The notes: generated by a model not told the origin, from the sequence alone. A stretch of DNA of 64,000 nt from Panopea generosa (GCA_029582155.1 CM055899.1:80607556-80671555), one strand, 5' to 3'; counted from the stretch's first letter, positions 1 to 14,500 are shown. Program-made: numbers and translations.

Positions 1-141
1 AAACACGGGACGGTACGCCGCTTCACCATGACCCATTTATCAAACGTCTCATTAACAACAAGGTAGGCGAATTTGAACATAAGCGACCGTCGTAACAATT
101 AATAAAACAAACAAACTGTCACCACTAATGGCTGATAACGG

Positions 142-2800
142 TTGGGCAATACGCGTAGTTATTGCTTAAACAAAGTAGATATCGTCCTTACTAGTAAACC
201 ATGGGAGCATCTAGCATATATTTGGAGATCATTTGTTAAGATAGGTATTAGCCAGAGTAAGGCTAAATCTATTCCTATGGAAGTTTTATTAAGTGACGGT
301 ACTACGTCTACATGCATAGATGATGTACTTGCTAAGTGGAAATCTGATTTTAGTGATTTATTTAAAAATGTAAATTCAACAGACGTTTCACTAGAAACTA
401 ATTATACTTACACTGATAATAATAACCCATATTTGTCATTCAATAATAATATTTCTATTTTGGAGGTTCAAAAAGTAATTAACGAGGCTAAAAGTGGAAA
501 AGCAAGTGGAGTAGATGATATACCGAGCGAAGTATTAAGGAACAATACCTCTGTTTTATTTCTTCATAGTTTATTTAATGTTTGCTTTTCTAATGGAACT
601 GTTCCAACTATTTGGGGAAGGTGCATCATAAACCCGATACCCAAATCTGCAACATCTGATCCACGAGATCCATTGTCTTATAGGGGTATTTCTTTAGCTT
701 CTGCTATGTATAAGATAAATTGCAGAATTTTAAATGATAGATTGAGTTCATGGGCTGAACAAAATAATATGATTGCAGAAGAACAAAATGGTTTTAGGAA
801 AAAACGAAGCACCATTGACCATATTACTTCTATAACAAGTATAGTTGATTCTAGGGGGGAAAAAAATCTACTTTTTGTGCTTTTATTGATTTCCGCAAAG
901 CTTATGATTTTATTAATAGAGATAAGTTATGGATACGCCTTAAAGAAACTGGTATATCCGGGGAAATGTTATGTGCAATAAAATCGCTTTATTCGTCTGT
1001 ATCTTCTTGTGTTAGAGTAAATTCGTTAACAACTGAGTGGTTCGATGTTCAGTGTGGTTTAAGACAAGGCTGTATCTTATCGCCTTTATTATTTAATCTT
1101 TATATTAACGATTTAGCTATATATCTTAAGTCCATGAACATTAGAGTTCAAATAAATGGTGAATGTTTATGTATGCTCATGTATGCTGATGATATTGTTT
1201 TGTTGGCAGAAAGCCATGGTGATTTACAAATTTTATTACATGCATTAAATGACTAGTGTAGTTTAAATGATATGCATATTAACAGTACAAAAAGCAATAT
1301 CATTCATTTTCGACCTAATTCAGTAGCAAGGTCAAATCAACAGTTCACGTGTGGAGAGTATGCATTAAATATTGTAGATAAATATATATATCTAGGAATG
1401 TATTTGCACGAACATTTAGATTTTAACGTTACAGTTAAACATGTTTTTCAAAGTGCTAACCGGGCATTAGGTCTTCTTATTGCTAAGTGTTAGTTAATGG
1501 GCGGAGTTCCGTACAATGTTTTTACAAAATTATTTGATTTCATTGTTTGGCCAGTTGTTAGTTATAGTTCTGCCATTTGGGGCCATAAAAGTTATTCCCA
1601 CGTAACTGCTATTCAAAACCGAGCCATGCGTTTTTTTTCTTGGAGTGGGAAAGTATACACCAAACTCTGCAATCATTGGAAAAATGGGTTGGAAACCTGC
1701 AATAGTTCGTCAGCGTGTTAATATTTCGTCTTACTGGCACAGACTGTCAGCAATGGGTAGTACTCGACTTAACAAACAAATTGCACAATGGGCAAACAGT
1801 AAAGCAAACAGTTCTTGTTAAACTGTTTTTTTCATGTTAAAAAATTGTTAGACTCACTTGGTCTTCAACAATTTAAACCTATAGATACATGTATAAATAA
1901 GCAAAGTTTTGTCAGTATTTTGAGGGAACGATGTTCAAATCAGTTTTTAATGGAATGGCAATATTCTATTCAGAGAGATAGTAGTGCTTCTGGAAAGGGT
2001 CGAAATAAGTTAAGAACATATCGTCTTTTTAAACATGAATTAAAAACCGAATTGTATTGCACTTTGATTTTACCAATAAGACATTGTTCAGCTTTCAGTA
2101 AATTCAGATGTGGAGAAGCTCCAATACGCATTGAAACTGGTAGGTATGAACATCTTAAAGAAGATGATCGTAAATGCCCGTTTTGTAATGTTGTGGAGGA
2201 TGAAAATCATGTTATTTTAGAATGTAACAAGTATGATGATTTAAGACAACTTTTATTTGAAAAAGCCCATGAAATCTGTGATAACTTTTTAACAATGCCA
2301 AAACCTGATAAACTAGTCACTTTATTTACTCATCCAGCATTGATTCGAGTATATGTCAAAACCTGTCTTAAAATATTGCAACGTCGTACCTTTTACCTAT
2401 GTAAATAATGCTCTCTTTATCTTAGTTATTTGCCATATTTTGTTCCATCTATGAAAATATTGCTAATCAGTTCTCAATTGATCTGATCAAAGGAGATAAT
2501 CGTTTTTTTAAGATATTTTTTTTATATGCGCAATAGTGCTCTTTTTCTTCTTCAGCTTTTTAATTAAAAATTTGGTTTATTGCAGTTTTTAGTATAAAGA
2601 TTAGCAATATTTTACATAGTTTATCATGTCAAATAATTGTACTTTGTATTGGTATGCATATTTTATGTTTAAAATGTCTCTTATAATTCTTTTAGAATGG
2701 CTATGTATAATTTTAAATGTTTATGTATATGTTTTATTATTATGTGATAAGTACATAGATGAGACGAAAATAAAGATAATACTATAACAATTAATAAAAG
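142..2800 (+). mobile_element. Non-LTR retrotransposon (LINE), 5'-truncated and broken
   Basis: A degraded LINE reverse transcriptase read in the plus direction through several frames. The first block (142-981) holds the RT fingers (GKASGVDDIPSEVL, then YRGISLASAMYK and EEQNGFRKKRSTIDH). A frame change near 870 leads into 966-1256, which carries GLRQGCILSPLLFNLYINDL and the catalytic YADDIVLL. In-frame stops follow at about 1254 and 1491, and another frame change near 1700. The last block (1815-2408) ends in a zinc-finger-like C-terminus: RIETGRY, then CPFC, an H about 12 residues on, and a final C (CPFCNVVEDENHVILEC). The 3' tail is AT-rich and ends near AATAAAGATAAT at about 2770. The endonuclease part is absent, so the copy is 5'-truncated. 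The first about 140 bases show nothing I can assign. The clade is not determined. Confidence is high for a LINE RT and low for exact ends. Confidence 0.85.
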
Positions 2801-3200
2801 TTGCTAATGATAAAAACAACTTTGACAGCCGTGAAAAGAAACCCGTATATAAGAGACCGGTTTGTAGCTATAAAGGGAGTCGATTTTCGAATACGTTTAG
2901 GCCTTGATAATAGATTTCGTCGCTGTGATCAAATAAGTTAGAAATTGAACTTGTGATAACTTTAGAAATTGTGACAACTTTAAAAATTGAATTTGTAATA
3001 ACTTTAGAAATAGTGATAACTTTGAAATTGAAATTATAGTAACTTTAGGAATTGGACTTGTTATAGCTTTGAATTCGACGTGTGATGATTTTAGATTGAA
3101 CTTATAATAAACATCGATAATCTCAGTTAACTTGTGAAATTGTGTTTTATTATTATTACGCTACAAAACCTTCAATTTTTTACTTTTTCTAATTACCCCT
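2801..3200. repeat. Degenerate about 24-bp tandem repeat, AT-rich
   Basis: From about 2935 to 3110 the motif AACTTTAGAAATTGAACTTG recurs about six times with many changes. Upstream is a TATA-like stretch (CCGTATATAAGAGACC, about 2848). Downstream are AATAAA at about 3107 and a CTACA end at about 3169. This mix of promoter-like and poly(A)-like signals could be a solo terminal repeat of an old LTR element. No partner repeat is visible, so it is only noted. No gene is seen. Confidence 0.4.
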
Positions 3201-3499
3201 GTTTCCTAAGTACTATCAATTTGCAGTAATAATTTTCAGGCATTAAATGCTTAAACTTTTGTCAGAATACCACTTTCTACATTGTCATTATATACAGACG
3301 CGAGATGACGACCGACATGCAATTTTGATGTGATTGCCGGACTATTTTTAACCTAGAAAAAAATCTTAATCTTTTAACGTTATTCAATAAAAAGAAATAC
3401 ACCAAAATAGTTTCACTACACATTGAAGACATTATCTTACCAAAATACATTATTACTATGCAAATGCTAAAAATATTGCACATTTCAATCATTCAAAAT

Positions 3500-3800
3500 A
3501 AAAAATCCTCAAAATTTTGTAATTTTTTATGAAAATAAAAACTGCATCAGTGGTGGAACGTTGTCGGTTAATCCAAATTGACTATCATATCTTAAAAAAA
3601 AAATTTTACATGTAGCTATTGTGTTATCTATAGTTATACCCTTATAATTAGAGGGGTTTGATATATCCCCCTTTTTATGAATAGGAACAAGTCCGTTACA
3701 CCAAGAGTCAGGATAAGTACCTAAATCGTATATTTGCTTAACAATGGGCTTATAAAGAAATCCGCTGCATTATTGCAATAATTCGGTCTTTTGTACCTTT
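3500..3800 (-). mobile_element. LINE reverse-transcriptase fragment
   Basis: Read on the minus strand, this AT-rich stretch encodes LGTYPDSWCNGLVPIHKKGD followed directly by ISNPSNYKGITI, the fingers region of a LINE RT. A further DSQFG block comes after a break. It has a PIHKKGD-type motif, unlike the element at 142-2800 (PIPKSAT), so it belongs to another LINE lineage. It is a short, dead fragment. The bases between 3200 and 3500 and between 3800 and 4040 show no feature I recognise. Confidence 0.65.
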
Positions 3801-4039
3801 TCATGGATAGTTTTCATTCAATAGATTTACTTATTTCTTCTTAACAACGTCATTCGTGGTCAAAATGAGTTGAAAGGTGATATCGGTACTTAAATATTTG
3901 GCTTATTGTTTACTGTGAAATCATTCATTTTTGTTATTTTTGGTTAAAGGACATATTTCTTGTGGAACTTAACTTCGTTAAAAACGACTTTTAGAACAAA
4001 AAAATATCTTTGAATTCGAGTATTTCTATTACATAACGC

Positions 4040-4740
4040 GTTTTAATTACTGACCTGTACGAGCATTAAGTATTATATGATTCCTGTGTATGGCCAATTA
4101 TTATATGTGGCGCTGCCATTTAGGGTTTTATGTCATTTTTTTGTATCAATACAATTCATAATAGAGAAATGCGTTTTTTTGCTTGGTGTAAGCAAATATA
4201 CACAAACAGCAGTAGAGGATGATGGAATGCGATAGATCCACGATGATGTTAAGCAATGGGAAACAGTATGTTCATATTTGTAGCGTATTGTACAAATGGA
4301 ATGACAGAGTTAAGAATTAATAAACGTATAGTTGTTTGTACTTTGAAAGTGGGTGTATAGTGTTACTGAAAAGCTTAAAAGTTTACAATGTAATAATTAT
4401 TGTTATATAGATTTAAGATTTTCAAAGAAAAGAATAAAGAAAGGTGTTATGAGAGCTCTGACAGATAACTATATACTAAGTTGTGTAAATACTGATATGA
4501 ACAATTAGAAGTTAATGATCGTAAGTGTCCTTTTTGTTAACAAGAAGATGAAACAGAATTACATGCATTGTGAAAATGTAAAGAATATGTTGACATCAGA
4601 CAAAAATGTGTGAAAAGGCTTCCTTTATAACGAATAAAATAAGCGATATGACAGTTATAGAAAAAGTGAAGTTTGTGTTTTCCAATTAGAAAATGATACG
4701 GATAAGCGCCAAAACCTGTTTTAGTTTATAAATAATGCAT
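4040..4740 (+). mobile_element. LINE 3'-region relic, same family as 142-2800
   Basis: A strongly decayed plus-strand copy of the C-terminal third of the LINE at 142-2800. Matching landmarks occur in the same order: REMRFFAW (compare RAMRFFSW), then NDRKCPFC with an ELHAL stretch and KCKEY (compare DRKCPFC and ECNKY), then AKTCF near the end (compare VKTCL). Stops and shifts are frequent. The zinc-finger-like C-terminus is what identifies it. Confidence 0.6.
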
Positions 4741-4834
4741 TGTTTCTTGTTGATACTGCTGTTGTTGTTGCTGATGTTGTCGTTGTTTTTTATTTGTTGG
4801 GAGAGGTAGAATTACAATTTGAAAATTATGACAA

Positions 4835-4840
4835 TTTATT
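4835..4840 (-). promoter_or_regulatory. Candidate poly(A) signal of gene A
   Basis: AATAAA on the minus strand, about 365 bases beyond the stop codon of gene A and immediately past the 22-bp tandem array. If used, the whole array lies in the mature 3' UTR. The position is suggestive, but no transcript evidence is available. Confidence 0.35.
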
Positions 4841-4843
4841 GTT

Positions 4844-5216
4844 ACAAACGAGCTCTTTACGTTAAACAAACGATCACTTTACGTTAAACAAACGATACGT
4901 TAAACAAACGATCACTTTATGTTAAACAAAAGATCACTTAACGTTAACCAAACGATCACATTACGTTAAACAAACGATCACTTTACGTTAAACAAACGAT
5001 CACTTAACGTTAACCAAACGATCACATTACGTTAAACAAACGATCACTTTACGTTAAACAAACGATCACTTAACGTTAAACAAAAGATCACATAACGTTA
5101 AACAAACGATCACTTTACGTTAAACAAAAGATCACTTTACGTTAAACAAACGATCAATTTACGTTAAACAAACGATCACTTTACGTTAAGCAAACGATCA
5201 CTTTACGTTACAAGTG
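4844..5216 (-). repeat. 22-bp minisatellite covering the 3' end of gene A
   Basis: About 16 copies of a 22-bp unit (plus-strand core ACGTTAAACAAACGATCACT plus TT). On the coding strand of gene A the array begins inside the last codons: the final ACG TAA of the reading frame is part of the first, partly degenerate unit. The array therefore grew out of the gene's own stop-codon region into the 3' UTR. Some units carry A for C (AAAGATCAC) or are shortened. Confidence 0.9.
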
Positions 5217-5511
5217 ACAAGATCAACCATAAATTAACAACAATGACTGCCAATAAATATACATAAAAAGCGAGTCGGTCTAACAGTATAGACACATCTT
5301 TCCATGTTATAATTTCTTCAAATACGTTTTCTTTTTCAACATTAGACACCAAATCATTTGCGGTTTCCTTGTTATTCTTAGGGAGTTGTGCCTTTTCTGT
5401 ACCGTATTCAATATCGTCGACGAATACATCAGTCCGTTCTTCAAAGCTTCGAACTTTGTTACGTTCAAAACATTGGAGGTAAATAACCGGCTTCAGCTTT
5501 ACGTATACAAT
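5203..5511 (-). CDS. Gene A exon 9 (cytoplasmic loop, M4, stop)
   Basis: 309 nt including the stop. It encodes a charged loop (FVDDIEYG, then NVFEEIITWKD), the MA helix (VSILLDRLAFYVYLL) and M4 (AVIVVNLWLILSLV), ending Thr-stop. It is 15 nt longer than in gene B, all in the loop just before TWKD. The stop lies inside the first unit of the 22-bp array. Confidence 0.88.
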   Translation of the reverse strand: MVYVKLKPVIYLQCFERNKVRSFEERTDVFVDDIEYGTEKAQLPKNNKETANDLVSNVEKENVFEEIITWKDVSILLDRLAFYVYLLAVIVVNLWLILSLVT

Positions 5512-8500
5512 CTGATAAAAATAAAAACGACATATACTCTACGACATGTACTTGACGACATATACTTGACGACATATACTTTACGATATATACTTAACAA
5601 TAAATAATATGTGCCAGGATATTCAGTTTGAATACACATAAGCAAGTGTGTGAATAAACAGGTTTACATGAATGTGACGTGGTACAACATACCCCGGATA
5701 TTGCCTCACACGTACGTGATATTGCCAAAAGTGATTTTTATTAATATGCTTTTAATAGCATCGTATTTGTCCATGTCATGAAAATTCTGAATCGTGCAAT
5801 TTTATTAGTTATATACAACGAAAAATTGTACACATATTGTATACATAGATATACGGTTGAGAAAAAATGAAACGAAAATCAGATGTGTACCGCGTGTGTA
5901 TTGAAGTTGTTACCAGAGTAGTAATGTGTATTATATTTTGTTGTAAGGAGTATTGTAATAGAAATACAACCAAATTCTTTTGCTGAGTAGGCCATCTCTT
6001 TGAATTTCTACAGATTCTCTAACCCTTTATCCTATATCAGTTCAAGTTATCACCAAATATTTGATTACACAACATGTAAAAAAGCAGAATTTGTCACCTT
6101 CTTAACGATAGATAAATATAATATTCGTTCAATTTCAAATATATATTGTTCTGTACATTCACCAACATACTTCTCAGTCAAAGTAAGATAGGAACTTGAA
6201 CAAGTTACTCATATCTTTCTGTTATATAGAGTATCTATAAATATAGCCTTTGGAAAGCTTTGACACTTACCGTTAAAATCTTTGGTGGGGTTCCTTCCAT
6301 AAAGTAACATTTAACGTTTAGACCAACATTACAGACCGCTGCTGAGCATAACACTAGAATTATCAGCAGGTAGGTGGCTGCAAATTCGAAAGAAATAATA
6401 TGAAATAATTCCAACAAAAGCGGCCCTGATTACCTTAGGAAATGTAAACAGTTATACAAATACTGGATTAATTAAGTTAAGTGATGTTTTCTTGTACATG
6501 TATTACAGTATAAATACTCCACAAAAGCATTTTAATATCTAAGGATATATGGTACTGCCGATTTTTATTAACTGTTTTATAAGATAAGATGGTTTATTGT
6601 TACAGTATGTGTTTCGAAATGCATGGATGACAGTCACGAATAAGGAATCCGAGGTTCGAATTGACGGTTGTTACTTCCCTTTGCATTAAAAGAAAACCGT
6701 ATTTTAAAATGGAGTAACAACGGAGTTTATCTCATAACATTTATTTTTCAATAATTTCTTTTCTTTGCAGACTCATATTTAGTTTTAAGTGTAGACGATC
6801 GAGGTTTACATGATAATATAGGTACCCACAGGGCTTTGGCTGTCCCCAATGTAGGTTAACATGTATTGACCTTGCTAAACTTATTTCTTTGCAGCTTGTT
6901 GTCTCTTAAATGCCCAAGTTTTAAAGTGAAAACGTTGTCCCTGTCGTGCGACGATATATACCAACCAAGTATACAGTGCTCAAAATAACAATGAGATAGC
7001 AGGGTTTTAGTACCGAGCTGAAATAGGATAATCGGTGATAAAGAACTCAACTGTAGAATATTATGAACATCCTTCGGTTTGTGAAAGGTGTTACTATTTA
7101 TAGAACACATGTCCTTATAAGTTTCGATTGATTGATTGATTGATTGAATATTTAGCGTCATTTTATGCCATCGAGGGCTAACAGACGATCAGTTAACCTA
7201 ACCACTGTTTCCTGGGATTAACCAGTACTCGAGTACACCCCATCTCCACAAGTAAACGATAACTTTCCCACTTGAATTGGTGAGAGACGAATGATAAAGA
7301 GACACAATGTCATATATCAATCATCACGGAGACTGTTCCCGGGCAGGGGATTCGAACTCACGACCCCTGGATTGATAGTCAGACTGAGCTAATCGGGCCC
7401 AGTATATATAAGTTTAAAAACACGACTACTAAACCTAAGGTAATTTGCCAAGGTAAAAATTGACACATAATCTCATGTTTACCTATATAAGGCACGTTCA
7501 ACGATGTTGTGGGAAGCAACTCCGAGGTAATGGTCAGCAACACCGTGTACGACAATAGAATGGTCAGTGTGTAGCCTAGACGCTCTCCACAGTCTGTAAT
7601 AGAAGACATGATGAACAGTTATCAGTACACTTAGTTGGGTGTGATAAATCATCGTGAACCTTGACCTCAAATTTTACATTAATTCCACTTTGGACAGTCA
7701 TTGGGGTTTAATGTCACTTCAACAGATAGCAGGGTTTAAAATGATTTACCGATTTTTTGTTGGTGGAGTAAACATCATAATGGATCGGACTAGAACCATC
7801 GTCCTTCCGTAAGTAGCTGGCAAACTTTTTTACATACAGTTGGAAGTTCGAGCTGGGTTCGTATCCTTCAAATTTGTAAAAATGTTGTTTTTTTTATGTG
7901 AAATAGGTGGAAACATCAAAGATTGTTTAACTCCCTTGAGTAATGCTTTCACTGGAAACTGCCATGTTGTAAACACAATATTTTAAATGGTAGCCAGTTT
8001 TCATTTACTCAGCATTCTTTGAGGCGAAGCTATTTAACACAGCAGAGTGTTTACATGGCCAATATATTTCTCTTAAATCTTGATATTAATCACAACATAG
8101 AACCAAATTGTATTCATCCTCTAAAACATTTTCAATACACAGATATTTTTCAACATGTAAGTTTGTATTGAAGATAGAAATACCTGTTGGAATCAAGAAC
8201 GCCCAAATCATACATAACGACAACAGCATCGACGGCAACAGAAGGTTGATAACGTAAAATGGGCGGAGTCTTTTAAAGCGCATGTATATTTGTAGGAGAT
8301 AGTTAGTGGTTGCTGGGCAACATAATACGGCCGTTGCTTTCTGTATTTTAGATGACTTGATATCCCATTCTCCATTTTGTAACATATAGGTCGTGTCAAC
8401 CTGTTGGGAAGATTCATAATAGAAAAAGAGAACAATTAATAAATAGTACGCAACGTTTCTTTCCTTCAAACAAATCATACATTAAAAACTTTTATTCTAT

Positions 8501-11500
8501 TTGTTATTATTCTTCAATATTGTAATTCATTCTTGTTCTTATATATTGTAGTAAATTGTTGTTCTTATATATTGTAGTACAGTGGTGTTCGTCAATATTG
8601 TAGTACAGTGTTGTTCGTAAATATTGTAGTACAGTGTTGTTATTATATATTGTAGAACAGTGTTGTTACTAAATAGTGTAGTACAGTGTTGTTCTTATAT
8701 ATTGAAGTACATTGTTATTCTTGTGTATTGTAGTACAGTGTTGTTCATATATATTGTAGTACAGAGCTGTTCTTGTCAATTGTAGTACAGTTTTTTTCTT
8801 AAATATTGTAGTACATTGTTGCTCTTATATATTGTAGTACAGTGTTGTTACAAAATAGTGAAGTACAGTGTTGTTCTTATTTATTGAAGTACATTGCTGT
8901 TCTTGTGTATTGTAGTACAGTACAGTGTTTTTCTTATATAATGTAGTACATTGTTGTTCTTATATATTGTAGTACATTGTTGTTGTTATATATTCTAGTA
9001 CATTGTTGTTCTTATATATTGTAGTTCATTGTTCTTATATACTGTAGTACATTATTGTTCTAATATATTGTAGTACATTGTTGTTCTTGTATAGTGAAGT
9101 AGATTGTTGTTTTTATATATTGTAGTACATTGTTGTTCTTCTATAGTGAAGTACAGTGTTGTTCTTATATATTGTAGTACATTGTTGTTCTAATATATTG
9201 TTGAACATTGCTGTTCTTATATATTGTAGTACATTGTTGTTCGTGTATATTGCAGTACAGTGTTGTTCTTATATATTGTAGTACAGTGTTGTTTTACATA
9301 TTGTAGTACATTGTTTTTCTTATATAGTGTAGTACAGTGTTGATCTTATATATTATAGTACAGTGTTGTTCTCATATATTGTAGTACAGTGTCGTTCTTT
9401 TATATTGTAGTACATTGTTGTTTTTGTATATTGTAGAACATTGTTGTTCTTATATAGTGTAGTACAGTGTTGTTCTTATATATTAGAGTACAGTGTTGTT
9501 CTCATATATTGTAGTACAGTGTTGTTCTTATATATTGTAGTACAGTGTTGTTCTTATATATTGTAGTACATTGTTATTCATATATATTGTAGTGCATTGT
9601 TATTCTTATTTATTGTAGTACATTGTTGTTCTTAAAAAGTGTAACAAATTGTTGTTTTATATATTGTAGTACATTGGTGTTCTTATATATTGAAGTACAG
9701 TGTTGTTTTTATTTATTGTAGTACAGTTTTGTTTTTATATATTGTAGTACAGTGTTGTTTTATATATTGTAGTGCATTGTTGTTCTTATATATTGTAGAA
9801 CAGTGTTGTTCTTATAATTATATTGTAGTACAGTGTTGTTCTTATATATTGTAGTACAGTGTTGTTCTTATATATTATAGTACATTGTTGTTCTTATATA
9901 TTGTAGTACAGTGTTGATCTTATATATTGTAGTACATTGTTGTTCTTATATATTGTAGTACAGTGTTGATCTTATATATTGTAGTACAGTGTTGTTCTTA
10001 TATATTGTAGTACAGTGTTGATCTTATATATTGTAGTACAGTGTTGATCTTATATATTGTAGTACAGTGTTGTTCTTACATATTGTAGTACAGTGTTGTT
10101 CTTACATATTGTAGTACAGTGTTGTTCTTCTATATTGTAGTACATTGTTGTTCTTATATATTCTAGTACATTGTTGTTCTTATATATTCTAGTACATTGT
10201 TCTTATATATTGTAGTACATTATTGTTCTAATATATTGTAGTACAGTGTTGTTCTTCTATAGTGAAGTACAGTGTTGTTCTTATATATTGAAGTACATTG
10301 TTGTTCATCAATATTTTTGAACATTGCTGTTCTTATATATTGTATTACATTATTGTTCGTGTATATTGCAGTACAGTGTTGTTCTAATATATTGTAGTAC
10401 AGTGTTGTTTATTATTTTGATATAAATTGTTGTTCTTATATATTGTAGTACAGTGTTGTTCTTATATATTGTAGTACAGTTTTGTTTTTATATATTGTAG
10501 TACATTGTTGTTCTTATATATTGTAGTACAGTGTTGTTCTTTTATAGTGAAGTACAGTGTTGTTCTGATATATTGAAGTACATTGTTGTTAATCAATATT
10601 GTTGAACATTGCTGTTTTTAAATATTGTAGTACATTATTGTTCCTGTATATTGCAGTACAGTGTTGTTATAATATATTGTAGTACAGTGTTGTTTTATAT
10701 ATTGTAGTACATTGTTGTTCTTTTATAGTGTAGTACAGTGTTGCTCTTATTTATTATAGTACAGTGTTGTTCTTATATATTGTAGTATAGTGTTGCTCTT
10801 TTATATTGTAGTACAGTGTTGTTCTTGTATATTGTAGAAAATTGTTGTTCTTATATATTGTAGTACAGTGTTGTTCTTATATATTGTAGTACATTGTTAT
10901 TCATATATATTGTAGTTCATTGTTATTCTTATTTATTGTAGTACAGTGTTGTTCTTATATAGTGTAGTCAATTGTTGTTTTATATATTGTAGTACATTGT
11001 TGTTCTTATATATTGTAGTACAGTGTTGTTTTTATATATTGTAGTACAGTGTTGTTTTTATATATTGAAGTACAGTGTTGTTTTATATATTGTAGTGCAG
11101 TGTATTACTTATATATTGTAGTAAAGTGTTGTTCTTATATATTGTCGTACATTGTTGTTCTTATATATTGTAGTACAGCGTTGTTCTTATATATTGTAAT
11201 ACAGTGTTGTTCTTATATATTGTAGTGCATTGTTATTCTTATATATTGTAGTACATTGTTGTTCTTCAATATTGCAGTAAAGTGTTGCTCTTATATATTG
11301 TAGTACAGTGATGTTTTTATATATTGTAGTACATTGTTGTTCTTATATATTGCAATATAGTGTTGTTCTTATATATTTTAGTACATTGTTGTTCTTATAT
11401 ATTGCAATACAGTGTTGTTCTTATATATTTTAGTACATTGTTGTTCTTATATATTGCAGTACATTGTTGTTCATATATATTGCAGTACAGTGTTGTTCTT

Positions 11501-14500
11501 ATATATTGTAGTACATTGTTGTTCTTATATTATGAAGTACACTGTTGTTTTTATATATTGTAGTACAGTGTTATTCTTATATATTGTAGTACATTGTTGT
11601 TCTTATATATTGTAGTACAGTGTTGTTCTTATATATTGTAGTACATTGTTGTTCTTCAATATTGTCGTACAGTGTTGTTCTTATATATTGTAGTACACTG
11701 TTGTTCTTATATATTGCAGTACAGTGTTGCTCTTATATATTGTAGTACAGAACATTATTGTTCTAATATATTGTAGTACAGTGTTGTTCTTATATATTGT
11801 TGTACATTGTTGTTCTTATATATTGTAGTACATTGTTGTTCTTATTTAGTGCAGTACAGTATTGTTCTTATATATTGTAGTACATTGTTGTTCTTATATT
11901 TTACAGAACAGTGTTGCTCTTATATATTGTAGTACATTGCTGTTCTTATATATTGCAGTACAGTGTTGTTCTTATATATTGAAGTACAGTGTTGTTCTTA
12001 TATATTGTAGTACAGTGTTGTTCTTATATATTGTAGTAAATTGTTGTTCTTATATATTGTAATACATTGTTGTTCTTATATAGTGTAGTCAATTGTTGTT
12101 TTATATATTGTAGTACATTGTTGTTCTTATATAGTGTAGTCAATTGTTGTTATATATATTGTAGTACAGTGTTGTTCTTATATAGTGTAGTCAATTGTTG
12201 TTTTATATTTTGTAGTACATTGTTGCTCTTATATATTGTAGTACTGTGTTGTTCTTATATATTGTCGTACATTGTTGTTCTTATATATTGCAGTACAGAG
12301 TTGCTCTTATATATTGTAGTACAGTGTTGTTCTTATATATTGCAGTACATTGTTGTTTTTATATATTGCAGTACAGTGTTGCTCTTATATATTGTAGTAC
12401 AGTGTTGTTCTTATATATTGAAGTACAGTGTTGTTCTTACATATTTAAGTACAGTGTTGTTCTTATATATTGTAGTACAGTGATGTTCCTATAATTTATA
12501 TTGCAGTACAGTGTTGTTCTTATATTTTGTAGTACAGTGTTGTTCTTATATATTGTATTACATTGTTGTTCTTATATATTGTAGTACATTGTTGTTCTTA
12601 TATATTTTAGTACAGTGTTGTTCTTATATATTGTAGTACATTGTTGTTCTTATATATTGTAGTACATTGTTGTTCTTATATATTGTAATACCTTGTTGTT
12701 CTTATATATTATAGTACCTTGTTGTTTTTATAAATTGCAGTACAGTGTTGTTCTTATATATTGTAATATATTGTTTTCTTATATATTGCAGTACATTGTT
12801 GCTCTTATAAATTGTAGTACAATGTTGTTCTTATATATTGTAGTACAGTGTTGTTCTTATATATTGTAGTACAATGTTGCTCTTATATATTGTAGTACAG
12901 TGTTGCTCTTATATATTTAAGTACATTGTTGCTCTTATATACTGTAGTACATTGTTGTTCTTATATATTGTAGTACATTGTTGTTCTTATATATTGTAGT
13001 ACAGTGCTGTTCTTATATATTGCAGTACATTGTTGTTCTTATATATTGCAGTACAGTGTTGTTCTTATATATTGAAGTACAGTGTTGTACTTATATATTG
13101 CAGTACAGTGTAGTTCTTATATATTGTATTAAATTGTTGTTCTTATATATTGAAGTACAGTGTTGTTCTTATATATTGCAGCACAGTGTTGCTCTTATAT
13201 ATTGTAGTACAGTGTTGTTCTTATATATTGTAGTACAGTGTTGTTCTTATATATTGTAGTACAGTGTTGCTCTTATATATTGTAGTACAGTGTTGTTTTT
13301 ATATATTGTAGTACATTGTTGTTCTTATATATTGTAGTACATTGTTGTTCTTCAATATTGTAGTACAGTGTTGGTCTTATATATTGTAGTACACTGTTGT
13401 TCTTATATATTGCAGTACAGTGTTGCTCTTATATATTGTAGTACAGTACATTGTTGTTTTAATATATTGTAGTACAGTGTTGTTCTTATACATTGTAGTA
13501 CTTTGTTGTTCTTATATATTGTAGTACATGGTTGTTCTTATATATTGCAGTACAGTGTTGTTTTTATATATTGTAGTACATTGTTGTTCTTATATATTGC
13601 AGAACAGTGTTGCTCTTATATATTGTAGTACAGTGTTGTTCCTTTATATTGTAGTACATTGTTGTTCTTATATATTGCAGTACAGTGTTGTTCTTATATA
13701 TTGTAGTACACTGCTGTTCTTATATATTGCAGTACATTGTTGTTCTTATATTGAAGTACATTGTTGTTCTTATATATTGTAGTACAGTGTTGTTATTATA
13801 TATTGTAGTAAATTGTTGTTCTTATATATTGTAGTACATTGTTGTTCTTATATAGTTTAGTCAATTGTTGTTTTATATATTGTAGTACATTGTTGTTCTT
13901 ATATAGTGTAGTCAATTGTTGTTTTATATATTGTTGTACAGTGTTGTTCTTATATAGTGTAGTCAATTGTTGTTTTATATTTTGTAGTACATTGTTGTTC
14001 TGATATATTGTAGTACAGTGTTGTTTTTATATATTGTAGTACAGTGTTGTTTTTATATATTGTAGTACAGTGTTGTTTTATATATTGTAGTGCAGTGTTG
14101 TTCTTATATATTGTAGTACAGTGTTGTTCTTATATATTGCAATACATTGTTACTTTTATATATTGTAGTACATTGTTGTTCTTATATATTGTAGTACATT
14201 GTTGTTCTTATATATTGCATTACAGTGTTGTTCTTATATATTATAGTACATTGTTGTTCTTATATATTGCAGTACAGTGTTGTTCTTATATATTGAAGTA
14301 CAGTGTTGTTCTTATATATTGTAGTAAATTGTTGTTCTTATATATTGTAGTACATTGTTGTTCTTATATATTGCAGTACAGTGTTGCTCTTATATATTGT
14401 AGTACAGTGTTTTTCTTATATATAACAGTACATTGCTGTTCTTATATATTGCAGTACAATGTTTTCTTATATATTGCAGTACGGAGTTGCTCTTATATAT

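Noticed and set aside
7339-7400. Possible tRNA gene on the minus strand
   Set aside because: A and B boxes are present, but the stems do not form a convincing cloverleaf, and a SINE body and CAAT tail follow directly.
8208-8435. Alternative minus-strand frame over exon 6
   Set aside because: Shadow frame. It lacks loop C and M1, which are both in the overlapping exon frame.
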